Assembly (NCBI GenBank): GCA_963777045.1
Contig: CAVZPD010000022.1
Location: forward strand, 124,001 to 188,000
DNA: 64,000 nt
Reading direction: 5' to 3'
Origin: JAPSGM01 sp963777045
Lineage (GTDB): Bacteria; Chloroflexota; Limnocylindria; QHBO01
Below are positions 8,090 to 16,715 of the stretch, in pieces (position 1 is the stretch's first letter; each line of letters opens with the position of its first letter). The notes under the pieces were generated by a model. That model did no database searches. It was not told where the DNA came from and saw only the letters and a list, made by a program, of their open reading frames with translations. The translations under genes and the position numbers were made by a program.

Positions 8090-9075
8090 ACGACGAGCTG
8101 GTTGTCCTGACCACGCCCATCTTCGGAGCGCCACTCAGCGGCGAACAGGTGGACCGCGTCGAGTCGGTGCCTGGCGTGCGGGTCGTCCAGATGTCCCGAG
8201 AAGGTCTCGTTCACGAGGATGGCGGTGCAGCGCTCGCGGACGCCCGCGTCCTGCTGCGCGGGGGAATCCCGGCGGGCGCCCTCGACCACGTCGTGAACCA
8301 CGCGCCGCAGCTGGCCTGGATCCACTCCTTCTCGGCTGGCATCGACCGCGTGGCGACGCCGGTCGTCCGCTCGCGGGGACTGACGGTGACCAACGCGCGT
8401 GGGGTCTTCAGCCGGCCGATCGCCGAGTACGTCGTCCTGATGTGCCTGGCCATCGCCCGAAAGCTGACCCAGCTGATGGAGCTCCAGCGCGAGCGGACAT
8501 GGCAGCCGCTCCGTGGGCGCGAGCTCGGCAGCCTGACGGTCGGCATCGTCGGCTTCGGGAGCATCGGCCAGGAGGTCGCGCGACTGCTCGCGCCATTCGA
8601 GACCCCCATCATCGCGACCCGGCGCAACGTCGGTCGGGAGCCGGCTCCCGCCAACGTGGAGCTGCTGCCCCACGACCGCCTGGACGAGCTGCTGCATCGC
8701 AGCGACGTGGTGGTCGTGGCGGCCCCCCTCACCGACGAGACAGCCGGTCTCATCGGCGCGCCGCAGCTCCAGGCGATGCGTCAGGACGCGTGGCTCATCA
8801 ACATCTCGCGCGGGCGGCTGGTCGACGAGGTCGCGCTGCGCCGCGCGCTCGAGGCGGGGGCAATCGGCGGGGCGGTGCTCGATGTCTTCAACGAGGAGCC
8901 GCTGCCGCCGGACTCGCCACTCTATGCGACGCCGAACCTCATCGTCACGCCGCACACCTCGTGGTCAAGCGATCGCGTCGCCGAGCGATCGCTGGACCTC
9001 TTCGTCCAGAACCTGCAGCGGTTTGCGAACGGCGAGCCGCTCGACAACGTGGTCGACCTCGAGGTCGGTTACTAG
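8086..9075 (+). CDS. D-isomer-specific 2-hydroxyacid dehydrogenase (NAD-dependent), probable CTG start
   Basis: The fold is the two-domain D-2-hydroxyacid dehydrogenase. The NAD-binding motif GIVGFGSIGQEV lies near residue 155. Catalytic residues are Arg in NISRGRLVDE, Glu in DVFNEEPLP and His in TPHTSWSS. The best start is CTG 8086: a full GGAGG at 8075-8079 lies 6 nt upstream, the codon overlaps the upstream TGA as CTGA, and the protein then begins just before the first beta strand (LVVLTTPIF). The alternative is ATG 8044, overlapping the DUF2342 gene by 46 nt. Its substrate is unknown; the sequence resembles glyoxylate/phosphoglycerate-type reductases. Confidence 0.85.
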   Translation: MNDELVVLTTPIFGAPLSGEQVDRVESVPGVRVVQMSREGLVHEDGGAALADARVLLRGGIPAGALDHVVNHAPQLAWIHSFSAGIDRVATPVVRSRGLTVTNARGVFSRPIAEYVVLMCLAIARKLTQLMELQRERTWQPLRGRELGSLTVGIVGFGSIGQEVARLLAPFETPIIATRRNVGREPAPANVELLPHDRLDELLHRSDVVVVAAPLTDETAGLIGAPQLQAMRQDAWLINISRGRLVDEVALRRALEAGAIGGAVLDVFNEEPLPPDSPLYATPNLIVTPHTSWSSDRVAERSLDLFVQNLQRFANGEPLDNVVDLEVGY

Positions 9076-9078
9076 CCG

Positions 9079-10173
9079 ATGCAGGTCACCATCGTCGGCC
9101 TGCCGGCATCGGGCAAGACCACCGTCTTCAACGCACTCACCGGCGGCCACGCCGAGGTCGGCGGCTACTCGGGCGGGCGGGCGGCGCCCAACCTGGGCGT
9201 GGTCAAGGTTCCGGACGAGCGCCTGGACCGGCTCTCGGAGCTCTTCAAGCCGAAGAAGACGACGCCGGCGGACGTGACCTACGTCGACGTCGCGCTCCCG
9301 GCCGGTGCTGCCCGAGAGGGAACGATCCAGGCCGATGTCCTGGCCCAGATCCGTAACGCCGATGCCCTCCTGCACGTGGTGCGCGCGTACGACGACGCGA
9401 CGGCAGACCGGCCCGCGGACCCGTGGCGCGACGTGGACGAGATGGACCTGGAGTTCACGGTGGCCGACCTGACCGTGATCGAGAAGCGCCTCGAGAAGCT
9501 GCGAACCTCCGGCCGCCACGGATCGGCCAGCGAGCGCGAGCAGAACGCCATGGAGGAGGAGCTCCTCGCCCGGCTGGAGCCCCACCTCTCGGACGGAAAG
9601 CCGCTGCGCGAGCTCGAGCTGTCGGACGACGACGAGCGCCGGCTCCGCGGCTTTCGCTTCCTGACCCAGAAGCCGGTGCTCGTGGTTCTGAACATCGACG
9701 AGGCGCAGCTCGGCGAGGCGGAAGCGCTCGAAGCGCAGGGCCGCGCACGATACGGGCAGCCGCTCTCCGACGTGGCGGCGCTGGCCGGCAAGATCGAGGC
9801 GGAGATCGCCGAGCTTGCTGCGGAGGATGCGGCACCCTTCATGGAGGATCTCGGCATCGCCGAGCCGAGCCGCGGCCGGGTCATCCGCCTGACCTACGGG
9901 CTGCTTGGCCTCTTCAGCTTCTTCACCGCCGGCGAGGACGAGTGCCGGGCCTGGACGCTGCGCAGTGGCGCGACGGCCGTGGATGCGGCCGGTGCCATCC
10001 ACTCCGACCTGGCGCGCGGCTTCATCCGCGCCGAGGTGGTGACCTACGAGGACCTCATGGCCTGCGGCTCCATGGCGGAGGCACGCAAGCGCGGCGTGCT
10101 GCGCTCGGAGGGCAAGGCCTACCTGGTGCAGGACGGCGACGTCATCCAGGTCCTCTTCAACGTCGCACGCTGA
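9079..10173 (+). CDS. YchF/Obg-like P-loop NTPase (DUF933, TGS-like C-terminus)
   Basis: The 364-aa protein aligns along its length with YchF, a ribosome-associated ATPase/GTPase. It has the P-loop GLPASGKTT, where YchF usually has GLPNVGKS, a helical middle region, and a well-conserved C-terminal domain with FFTAGEDECRAWTL, GATAVDAAGAIHSD, GFIRAEVV and DGDVIQVLFNV. The G3 motif, normally DIAGL, reads DVALPAGA, so the DxxG glycine is missing. This marks a divergent YchF-like clade rather than the canonical ychF, so I leave the symbol blank. It follows the dehydrogenase by 3 nt and is probably in its operon. Confidence 0.8.
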   Translation: MQVTIVGLPASGKTTVFNALTGGHAEVGGYSGGRAAPNLGVVKVPDERLDRLSELFKPKKTTPADVTYVDVALPAGAAREGTIQADVLAQIRNADALLHVVRAYDDATADRPADPWRDVDEMDLEFTVADLTVIEKRLEKLRTSGRHGSASEREQNAMEEELLARLEPHLSDGKPLRELELSDDDERRLRGFRFLTQKPVLVVLNIDEAQLGEAEALEAQGRARYGQPLSDVAALAGKIEAEIAELAAEDAAPFMEDLGIAEPSRGRVIRLTYGLLGLFSFFTAGEDECRAWTLRSGATAVDAAGAIHSDLARGFIRAEVVTYEDLMACGSMAEARKRGVLRSEGKAYLVQDGDVIQVLFNVAR

Positions 10174-10185
10174 CCGTTGCCGTCG

Positions 10186-10509
10186 TCAGCTGGAGTGGTC
10201 GAGCTCCACCACCACGCTGCGGAACTCATCCGACTGCTCGACCAGGAACGTGTCCTCGGCACCGGCCCCGACGCTCATGCTGGCGCTGAGCTTCTCGTCA
10301 CCGATGTAGGTGAAGGCGCCGCTGCGTTCCAGCTCGCGCGCGATCGCCTCGACCAGCGTGTCCTCCTCGTACGTGTCGATCACCGCCTGCCGCGCCTGCT
10401 CCACCACGGCGGCGAACGCCTCGCGGCTCAGCTCGCGTTCGGTGACCAGCAGGGCGTCGGTCATCAGGTCCGTCGCACCCTCGTGCAGCTCGTAGAAGAA
10501 GACTCGCAT
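10186..10509 (-). CDS. Small conserved-looking protein of unknown function
   Basis: A 107-aa acidic alpha/beta protein begins MRVFFYELHEGATDLMTDAL. It has no signal peptide or membrane segment. A TATCAT box 9 nt upstream of the ATG supports expression. It is transcribed divergently from the kinase-phosphatase gene, with only 20 nt between the start codons, and converges on the YchF-like gene. No family recognised. Confidence 0.55.
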   Translation of the reverse strand: MRVFFYELHEGATDLMTDALLVTERELSREAFAAVVEQARQAVIDTYEEDTLVEAIARELERSGAFTYIGDEKLSASMSVGAGAEDTFLVEQSDEFRSVVVELDHSS

Positions 10510-10518
10510 GGTGCGCCG

Positions 10519-10524
10519 ATGATA
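10519..10524 (-). promoter_or_regulatory. -10 element TATCAT for the 107-aa protein
   Basis: On the minus strand TATCAT (context GGCTATCATCGG) lies 9 nt before the ATG at 10509, the same geometry as other leaderless-type promoters in this window. Confidence 0.45.
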
Positions 10525-10529
10525 GCCCG

Positions 10530-12140
10530 ATGTTGACCCCGTCGCCCCCCGACCTCCTGGTCGTGGGCGGGCTGACCGTCGACCGCTTTGCCGATGGATC
10601 GATGGCCGCCGGCGGTTCGGTGCTGCACGCCACCCAGGCGATGCATTTGGACGGACGACGCACGACGGTGGTCACCCTTGCCGGCCCGGAGGAGGTGGCG
10701 CAGCGCGGTCTCGACGCGCTGCGTGCCGTCGCGGAGGTGCATGCCCAGCGGGCGAGCCGGACCATCGGCTTCGACCACGTCGAGGGGTCGGATGGGCGGC
10801 AGCTCACCCTCAGCGCCGCGGGCGGCATCCTCACGCTGCCGGCGCTGACGGTGCACCCTCGGGCGGTGCTCTACGCCCCGATTGCCGACGAGCTGGACGC
10901 GAGCCTCGCTGGGCAGCGCTACCAGGGAGCGACCGCCGGGGCGATCCTGCAGGGGTGGCTGCGGGAGCTGCAGCCGGGGTCCGGCGTCAGGCAGCTGCCG
11001 CTCGCCCGCCTCGATGTGGCGCTGGTCGGCAGACTGTCCGCCTGCGACCTGCTGGTGGCCAGCTCCGACGATCTGTCGGCCGAGGGCACGGACCCGCCGG
11101 CGCAGCTGGAGGCGCTGCGCCGCACCTTCGGTCCGGGACCAACCCTGGTGGTGACGGCCGGGCTGGACGGCGCCTGGGTGAGCCGCGCACCGCACGGCAG
11201 CGAGCACGTGGCGGTGGCTCGACGGATCGAGGGAGTCGCGACCGTCGGGGCAGGCGATGCATTCGCGGCCGCCATGCTGAGCGCAATCTCGCGCGGCATC
11301 GAGCCGCGCGATGCCGCGGTCGAGGCGAGCTCCCTGGTCGCCGAGCTCCTCGCCGAGCGTACCGGGCGCCAGATCCACATCGTCGGCGACATCCACGGCA
11401 TGCGCGACGAACTGGCGACCACGCTGCGAGCTGCCGGGCTGATCGATCGGAATGATGCCTGGGTCGGCGGTCGCGACGAGTTGTGGATGGCGGGCGACCT
11501 GACCGACCGTGGGCCCGACGGCATCGGCGTGATCGAGCTGATCATGCGGCTCGAGGAGGAAGCCGGTGCGGTCGGGGGCCGGGTGGGATCCGTCCTGGGC
11601 AACCACGAGATCCTGATCCTGGGCGCTCGCGAGATGCCCGAGCAGCCAACGCGCGGACGCGGCGGCACGTTCGAGGGCGACTGGCTGGCGAACGGCGGCC
11701 GGCGCGAGGACCTGGCTCGGCTCGAGGCGCACCACGCCGACTGGCTGCGCTGCCGCCCGGTCGCCGCCCGCGTTGGGCAGGCACTCCTCGTTCATGCCGA
11801 TGCCTCCTTCTACGGCCGCCTCGGACGATCGGTGACGGAGGCGAACCGCAGGGTGGCGGAGATGCTGGCGCGCCCGCAGCCGCTGCTCTGGGATCAGCTG
11901 CTCGCCGACTTCAGCGAGCGACGCGCCTTCCTGCACGACGATCGGGCGGCCGTCGAACTGCTTTCGCGTTGGGGTGGTCGCGAGGTGGTGCACGGCCACA
12001 CCCCGGTGCCGCGCCTCTTCGGTGCGACCGCGGAGCAGGCGCAAGCTCCGGTTCGGTACACCGTCGGGCGTGCAGTGGCGGTCGACGGTGGCGTCTACAG
12101 CGGAGGGTCGGTCATCGTGCACAGGGTTCCCCGCGACTGA
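10530..12140 (+). CDS. Fusion of a PfkB-type carbohydrate kinase and a PPP-family metallophosphatase
   Basis: One 536-aa frame contains two enzymes. Residues 8-275 are a ribokinase/PfkB fold, with VVGGLTVDRF at the first strand, the AAGGS motif, VVTAGLDGAW and the catalytic anion hole/base GVATVGAGDAFAA near 238-245. From residue 283 a calcineurin-like PPP phosphatase follows: GDIHG (about 286), GDLTDRG (about 322), LGNHE (about 357), LLVHAD and VVHGHTPV (about 489), which together supply the two-metal site. The junction is short, a few residues around ERTGRQIHIVGDIHG. Substrates are unknown. The ATG is 20 nt from a divergent gene, and no clear ribosome-binding site is seen. Confidence 0.85.
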   Translation: MLTPSPPDLLVVGGLTVDRFADGSMAAGGSVLHATQAMHLDGRRTTVVTLAGPEEVAQRGLDALRAVAEVHAQRASRTIGFDHVEGSDGRQLTLSAAGGILTLPALTVHPRAVLYAPIADELDASLAGQRYQGATAGAILQGWLRELQPGSGVRQLPLARLDVALVGRLSACDLLVASSDDLSAEGTDPPAQLEALRRTFGPGPTLVVTAGLDGAWVSRAPHGSEHVAVARRIEGVATVGAGDAFAAAMLSAISRGIEPRDAAVEASSLVAELLAERTGRQIHIVGDIHGMRDELATTLRAAGLIDRNDAWVGGRDELWMAGDLTDRGPDGIGVIELIMRLEEEAGAVGGRVGSVLGNHEILILGAREMPEQPTRGRGGTFEGDWLANGGRREDLARLEAHHADWLRCRPVAARVGQALLVHADASFYGRLGRSVTEANRRVAEMLARPQPLLWDQLLADFSERRAFLHDDRAAVELLSRWGGREVVHGHTPVPRLFGATAEQAQAPVRYTVGRAVAVDGGVYSGGSVIVHRVPRD

Positions 12141-12153
12141 ACCGTGGTGTCGC

Positions 12154-13389
12154 TCATGCGACGGCGCGGCGCTCCTTCGCGGCCCGCCGCTCCGCCGCCG
12201 CGGTCCAGCGCTGCAGCCGCCGCAACCGGGAGTCGACGCGCAGGCGAACCTTCGCCAGGTTGCCGATGTCGCCGCCGCGCCCGAGCGCGAAGGCCAGGTC
12301 GAGCACGCGTGCCGCGGCGACGGCAGCCTCGAGCGCGCCGCGCAGGTCCCCACGGTGCCGCTCGCGAATCCTCGCCACCTCGATCCAGGCCGCCGCGGCA
12401 TCGGCCGATGCGCGTCGGGTGCCGCATGCCCAGATCGCCTCGGCCCGCTCCACGCGGCCGGTTGCGATCAGCAGGCGCGAGGCGACACGGCGCAGCGCAT
12501 TGGCCTCGCTTGGATCGTTGGCGAGGTGCTGGGCCGACTCCACCAGTTCCAACGCATCGTCCACGGCCCCTGCGCGGAGCAGCTCGAGGGCCATGCCACG
12601 CGGATCGAGGACCCGTGCCTCGCGCCAGGCACCGGCTCGTAGCCGGAAGAGCTCGGCCTCGAGCAACGCCAGGCTGACGACATCCTGGAAGTTGTGGTCG
12701 AGAACCTCCGCCAGGATGTCGGGCGATCCACCGCGCAGGTAGCCGAAGTAGCGCAGCGGCACTTCACTGCCGGGACAATCGGAGGTGCGCCGGACGCCGA
12801 GCACGCCGGATTCAACGTCCGACAGGCGTGCGCCGCCGAGCGGGCGCCGGAAGAGGCGCCGCGCATCGGGGAGCAGGTCGTCGTGCTGTTCGGGAAGACT
12901 CGCCTGCTCGCGGAAGAGGCCATGGAACGTCAGTCGAGCGGCGAGCATCGGCATATCGAAGGTCCGGCCGTTGTAGGTCACCAGGCGGGAGAACCTCGCC
13001 AGGTCGGCTACCAGGGCCCGCAGCAGCGCCGGCTCGTGTGGGTAGTCGGGCAGCAGGAACTGGCGAACGATGACCTGGGCGCCCTCCATCCTCGCCACGC
13101 CGGCGAGGAAGATGACCGTACCCGCGCCGGTGGAGAGCCCGGTCGTCTCCGTGTCGAAGTAGGCGGCGCCCGGACGGCTGGCGAGGGCCCGGCCAACGGC
13201 TTCGGGCAGGCGGGTACGCCGCTCGACCACCAGGGCGGTCCCGCCCTCGACCACCTCGGTCCGGGCGTCGAACCAGCGTGCGAGCGTGCCGAGCCGGTCG
13301 GGCTCGACCGGTGAACGCGGCGCGAGCACGGCGTTCTGCGCAGCGCGGACCGCGGCAAGGCGATCGGCGAGCGTGCGCTGTCCGAGCAC
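12154..13389 (-). CDS. mrfB: MrfB/YprB-like 3'-5' exonuclease (RNase H-like, DEDD) with C-terminal helical repeats
   Basis: The 411-aa protein has an RNase_H_2/DnaQ-like core. Asp79 and Glu81 lie in YFDTETTGLS, a further Asp in YNGRTFDMPML, and the last Asp in HNFQDVVSL, giving the DEDD metal-binding set. Residues 270-400 form TPR-like helices. In Bacillus subtilis YprB (MrfB) is the nuclease that works with helicase YprA (MrfA) in repair of mitomycin C lesions, and the same gene pair occurs here. It starts with GTG one nucleotide after the mrfA stop, so the two genes form one operon read from the minus strand. Confidence 0.85.
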   Translation of the reverse strand: MLGQRTLADRLAAVRAAQNAVLAPRSPVEPDRLGTLARWFDARTEVVEGGTALVVERRTRLPEAVGRALASRPGAAYFDTETTGLSTGAGTVIFLAGVARMEGAQVIVRQFLLPDYPHEPALLRALVADLARFSRLVTYNGRTFDMPMLAARLTFHGLFREQASLPEQHDDLLPDARRLFRRPLGGARLSDVESGVLGVRRTSDCPGSEVPLRYFGYLRGGSPDILAEVLDHNFQDVVSLALLEAELFRLRAGAWREARVLDPRGMALELLRAGAVDDALELVESAQHLANDPSEANALRRVASRLLIATGRVERAEAIWACGTRRASADAAAAWIEVARIRERHRGDLRGALEAAVAAARVLDLAFALGRGGDIGNLAKVRLRVDSRLRRLQRWTAAAERRAAKERRAVA

Positions 13390-13390
13390 C

Positions 13391-15673
13391 TCAGCTCATC
13401 CCCGCCAGCAGCTCGGCCACGGTCTGCTTGCCGCGCCGGCCGACCTCGATGGCGGGACCGACGCAGGCGGGGCAACCGTCGACGCAGGGGCAGGAAGCGA
13501 TCGCCTTGCGGCAGGCGTCGAGGAGGTCGTCGACCAGGCCGAAGAGGCGTTCGGTCAGGCCCACCCCGCCGGGGACTGTGTCGTACAGGTAGAGGGTCGG
13601 GCGGCCGGTGAACGGTGCCTGGACCTGGGCCAGCACGCCGATATCGCGTGGATCCGACATGAGCAGCAGCGCGGCGGTGGTCTGGGCGATGCGGGCCAGG
13701 CCGATCAGCGCGCCATCCAGCGTGTCGCGGTCGTAGCGGTTCACCAGGTCGGCCGGTGGCACGAGCCAGGTGGCGGTGGTGTGCATCTCCTGCTCGGGCA
13801 GGCTGATCGAGCCCCAGCCCACGTTCTCGTGGGTGTGGTACTTGAGCTTCTTGAACATGGTCACCTTCCAGGCGACCATCACCTCGCCGCGCTGGCGCAG
13901 CCCGGCGGGCTGCGCATCGGCCTCGTCGAAGACCTCGAGCACCTTCAGCGTCACGCCGAGGTCGGCATCGGTGTAGTAGTCGACGTCGGTCCGCGTGACG
14001 TAGGCCTTGCGCTCCTCCCAGTCGAGCCGGTCGACGTGGTGCTGGACGCCCTGGTGGATGTAGATCGCCTTCTCGTGGACGAGCAGCGGAGCGGCGAACA
14101 GGTCGACCTCGCCGAGCACTCGGTGCCGATCCCCGGAGGTGTCGATGATGACCACGTTCTCGGGAGCGCCGGTTCGGAGGCTGAAGCTGCTGGCCGGGAA
14201 GTTCTCGTGGCTCCAGTAGTAGCGGTCGTCCTCGGCGCGCCGGAGGTAGCCGTCCTCCTGGAGGACGTCGAGCAGCATGGGCGTCTCCTCGACCCCGAAG
14301 CGCTGGCTCCCCGGCACCGGCAGCTCGAAGCTGGTGGCGCGGAGGTGGTTCATCAGCACGTAGAGGTTGTCGGGATTGATGAGCCCGTGCTCCGGCGAGC
14401 TGTCGAACAGGTAGTCGGGATGTGCCGCCAGGAACTGGTCCACCGGCGCCGATGAGCAGACGAGGGCGGAGATGCTCGTTCCGTTGCGGCGGCCGGCCCG
14501 TCCCATCTGCTGCCAGGTCGAGGCGATGGTGCCCGGGTAACCGATGCTGATGGCCGCATCGAGGCTGCCGATGTCGATGCCGAGCTCGAGCGCGTTGGTG
14601 GCGACCACGCCTCGCACCCGCCCGTCCCGCAGTCCGGCCTCGATCGCGTGTCGCTCGTTGGGCAGGTAGCCGCCGCGATAGCCGCGGATGGTGTGCGGTT
14701 GACCGGGCGCGGGAGCGAACGTTTCGCGCAGGTAGCTGGTCAGCACCTCCACCGAGGTACGCGAGCGCGCGAAGGCGATTGTCTGCACGCCGCCGCCGAT
14801 GAGCCGCTCCGCGAGACGCTGCCCGGTGAGCAGCGCAGAGCCGCGGATGCCGAGCTCCTCGTTCGCGACTGGCGGGTTGATGACCAGGACGTGCCGACGG
14901 CCGGAGGGTGCACCGTTGTCGTCGACCAGCTCGACCGGGGCTTCCACGATGCGCTCGGCGAGCTCCCGAGGGTTGGCGATGGTGGCGCTGGCGCAGATGA
15001 AGACCGGACTGGCGCCGTAGTGCTCGCAGATGCGGCGCAGTCGCCGGATGACGTTGGCGACGTGGCTGCCGAAGAGACCGCGGTAGGTGTGGAGCTCGTC
15101 GATCACCACGTAGCGCAGGTTCTCGAAGAGCTTGAACCACTTGGTGTGGTGGGGGAGGATGGCCGAGTGGAGCATGTCCGGGTTGGTGATGACCACCTGC
15201 CCCGCGGCTCGAACCACGCTGCGGATGTTCGCCGGCGTGTCGCCGTCGTAGGTGTGGGTCTTGAGCCCGAGCTCGGCTGCCTCTGCCAGGGCGCGCAGCT
15301 CCACCAGCTGGTCGGCGGCGAGCGCCTTGGTGGGGAAGAGGTAGAGGGCCCGGGCTGCCTCGTCCTTCGCGATCGCATCCAGGACCGGCAGGTTGTAGCA
15401 GAGCGTCTTGCCGGAGGCGGTTGGCGTCACGACGACCGCGTTGCGGCCTCCCGCGATCGCCTCGTAGGCGGCGGCCTGGTGCGTGTAGGGAGCTTCGATC
15501 CCACGTCGTCGGAGCGCATCGACCAGCCGGGCATCCACCGGACCGGGCCAGGGGACGTGGCGCGGAGGCCGCGGCTCGATCTGGCGGTGCGCTCGGATGA
15601 GCGGGCTGAACTCGCCGCTGGCGAGCAGGGCTGCAATCGCCTCTTCGGCGCTGCCTGGCGGGGCGCTCAGCAT
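13391..15673 (-). CDS. mrfA: MrfA/YprA-like DExH helicase with C-terminal zinc-binding (DUF1998) domain
   Basis: The 760-aa SF2 helicase has YTHQAAAYEAI as Q motif, TPTASGKTLCYNLP as Walker A, VIDELHTYRG as motif II, CASATIANP as motif III and QQMGRAGRRNGTS as motif VI. The C-terminus has the DUF1998 cysteine set, CPCVDGCPAC, which binds zinc in this family. MrfA translocates 3'-5' and acts with MrfB in mitomycin-type adduct repair independent of UvrABC in B. subtilis. AGGAGGAG lies 3 nt before the ATG. An SOS-type palindrome lies 28 nt upstream, suggesting LexA control. Confidence 0.88.
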   Translation of the reverse strand: MLSAPPGSAEEAIAALLASGEFSPLIRAHRQIEPRPPRHVPWPGPVDARLVDALRRRGIEAPYTHQAAAYEAIAGGRNAVVVTPTASGKTLCYNLPVLDAIAKDEAARALYLFPTKALAADQLVELRALAEAAELGLKTHTYDGDTPANIRSVVRAAGQVVITNPDMLHSAILPHHTKWFKLFENLRYVVIDELHTYRGLFGSHVANVIRRLRRICEHYGASPVFICASATIANPRELAERIVEAPVELVDDNGAPSGRRHVLVINPPVANEELGIRGSALLTGQRLAERLIGGGVQTIAFARSRTSVEVLTSYLRETFAPAPGQPHTIRGYRGGYLPNERHAIEAGLRDGRVRGVVATNALELGIDIGSLDAAISIGYPGTIASTWQQMGRAGRRNGTSISALVCSSAPVDQFLAAHPDYLFDSSPEHGLINPDNLYVLMNHLRATSFELPVPGSQRFGVEETPMLLDVLQEDGYLRRAEDDRYYWSHENFPASSFSLRTGAPENVVIIDTSGDRHRVLGEVDLFAAPLLVHEKAIYIHQGVQHHVDRLDWEERKAYVTRTDVDYYTDADLGVTLKVLEVFDEADAQPAGLRQRGEVMVAWKVTMFKKLKYHTHENVGWGSISLPEQEMHTTATWLVPPADLVNRYDRDTLDGALIGLARIAQTTAALLLMSDPRDIGVLAQVQAPFTGRPTLYLYDTVPGGVGLTERLFGLVDDLLDACRKAIASCPCVDGCPACVGPAIEVGRRGKQTVAELLAGMS

Positions 15674-15700
15674 CGGCTCCTCCTGGGTCGCTTGGAATTA

Positions 15701-15712
15701 GAACAACCGTTC
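15701..15712. promoter_or_regulatory. LexA-type SOS box upstream of mrfAB
   Basis: GAACAACCGTTC is a perfect GAAC-N4-GTTC palindrome, with CG following one half-site. It lies 28 nt before the mrfA ATG, where bound LexA would block the promoter or early elongation. This is the Gram-positive/Chloroflexota LexA consensus. Confidence 0.55.
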
Positions 15713-15761
15713 GATAGTGGAGGTGGACGGTAGCACACCAGGCGCCATCGTTACTGCGTGG

Positions 15762-15780
15762 CGCGACAGCTCGAGTGTCG
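15762..15780. repeat. Inverted repeat in the mrfA/VIT1 intergenic region
   Basis: GCGACA and TGTCGC arms flank a 7-nt centre (GCTCGAG) about 90 nt before the VIT1 gene. It may be an operator or a weak hairpin; function not assigned. Confidence 0.3.
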
Positions 15781-15871
15781 CGGCCGCCGGCCGTGGGAAG
15801 GGTCCGAGAGGCCCGCCGGAGGAGGGCGATTGGCCCTAGGGTATTGCCACGCGCACCGGGAGGATGGGCCG

Positions 15872-16645
15872 ATGGAGGCGCCACGCGGCAACGTCGCCCC
15901 CGCGCCCGCGCGCCGGGGCCTCTTCGGGTTCCTGCGCCCTCGGGAGCTGCCGGATCCCCGTGCGCCGCACGAAACCCGCGTCAACACGATTCTCCGTCCG
16001 GTGGTCTTCGGGGCCAACGACGGCCTCGTGTCGAACCTGGCGCTGGTGATGGGCGTCGCCGGCGCGGCCGCGGAGCCCGGCGTCATCGTGCTGGCCGGCA
16101 TTGCCGGACTCCTCGCCGGAGCCTTCAGCATGGGCGTGGGCGAGTACATCTCGGTACAGAGCCAACGCGAGCTGCTCGAGTACCAGCTGCGCTTCCAGCG
16201 CCACCAGCTGGAGACCGTTCCGGACCAGGAGCGGCGCATCCTGGCCGACATCTATCGCGAGCGCGGCCTCAGCCAGCCGGAGGCGGAGCACTTCGCGGAG
16301 TCGATCTTCGAAGACTTCGAGTCGGCCACGCGGCTGCTCATCTTCGAGGAGGTCGGACTCGACGAGCGGTCGATCGGGTCCGCGTGGTCGGCCGCCTTCG
16401 GCTCGTTTGGCGCCTTCACCGTCGGTGCGGCCATCCCCCTGGTCCCGTACCTGCTGGCCAGCGGTGCACCGGCCTTCTTCAGCAGCCTCGCCTTCAGCCT
16501 CCTCGCGCTGTTTGCGCTGGGCCTGGGGATCAGCCAGCTCACCCGCCGGGCACCGCTGCCGACGGCGGTGCGCCAGCTGCTGCTTGGCGGCGTTGCCGCC
16601 GCCGTGACGTACGCGGTCGGCTCGGCCATCGGCATCGGCGCCTGA
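15872..16645 (+). CDS. VIT1/CCC1-family metal (Fe/Mn) transporter
   Basis: This 257-aa protein belongs to the VIT1/CCC1 family of iron/manganese transporters. Helix 1 carries VFGANDGLVSNLALVMGVAGA, the family signature, followed by GAFSMGVGEYISVQSQ. A cytoplasmic helical hairpin rich in Glu follows, at about residues 105-165 (YQLRFQ...FEDFESATRLL), which binds metal in plant VIT1. Three more hydrophobic helices complete the usual five. GGGAGG lies 8 nt before ATG 15872. It is divergent from mrfA. Confidence 0.88.
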   Translation: MEAPRGNVAPAPARRGLFGFLRPRELPDPRAPHETRVNTILRPVVFGANDGLVSNLALVMGVAGAAAEPGVIVLAGIAGLLAGAFSMGVGEYISVQSQRELLEYQLRFQRHQLETVPDQERRILADIYRERGLSQPEAEHFAESIFEDFESATRLLIFEEVGLDERSIGSAWSAAFGSFGAFTVGAAIPLVPYLLASGAPAFFSSLAFSLLALFALGLGISQLTRRAPLPTAVRQLLLGGVAAAVTYAVGSAIGIGA

Positions 16646-16653
16646 CGCGGTGC

Positions 16654-16691
16654 TGTGGACAAACCGCCGCTTTGGCTTGCGGTGTGGAAAA
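16654..16691. promoter_or_regulatory. Pair of DnaA-box-like 9-mers upstream of the FtsB-like gene
   Basis: TGTGGACAA (16654-16662) is the complement of TTGTCCACA, the high-GC DnaA box. TGTGGAAAA (16683-16691) is the complement of TTTTCCACA. Both point the same way, 29 nt apart, just before the ftsB-like promoter. Confidence 0.4.
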
Positions 16692-16700
16692 CTCGGCGAC

Positions 16701-16706
16701 TAGACT
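16701..16706 (+). promoter_or_regulatory. -10 element TAGACT for the FtsB-like gene
   Basis: TAGACT lies 9 nt before ATG 16716. The two DnaA-like boxes sit directly upstream, where a -35 would be. Confidence 0.45.
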
Positions 16707-16715
16707 GGCCGGCAG

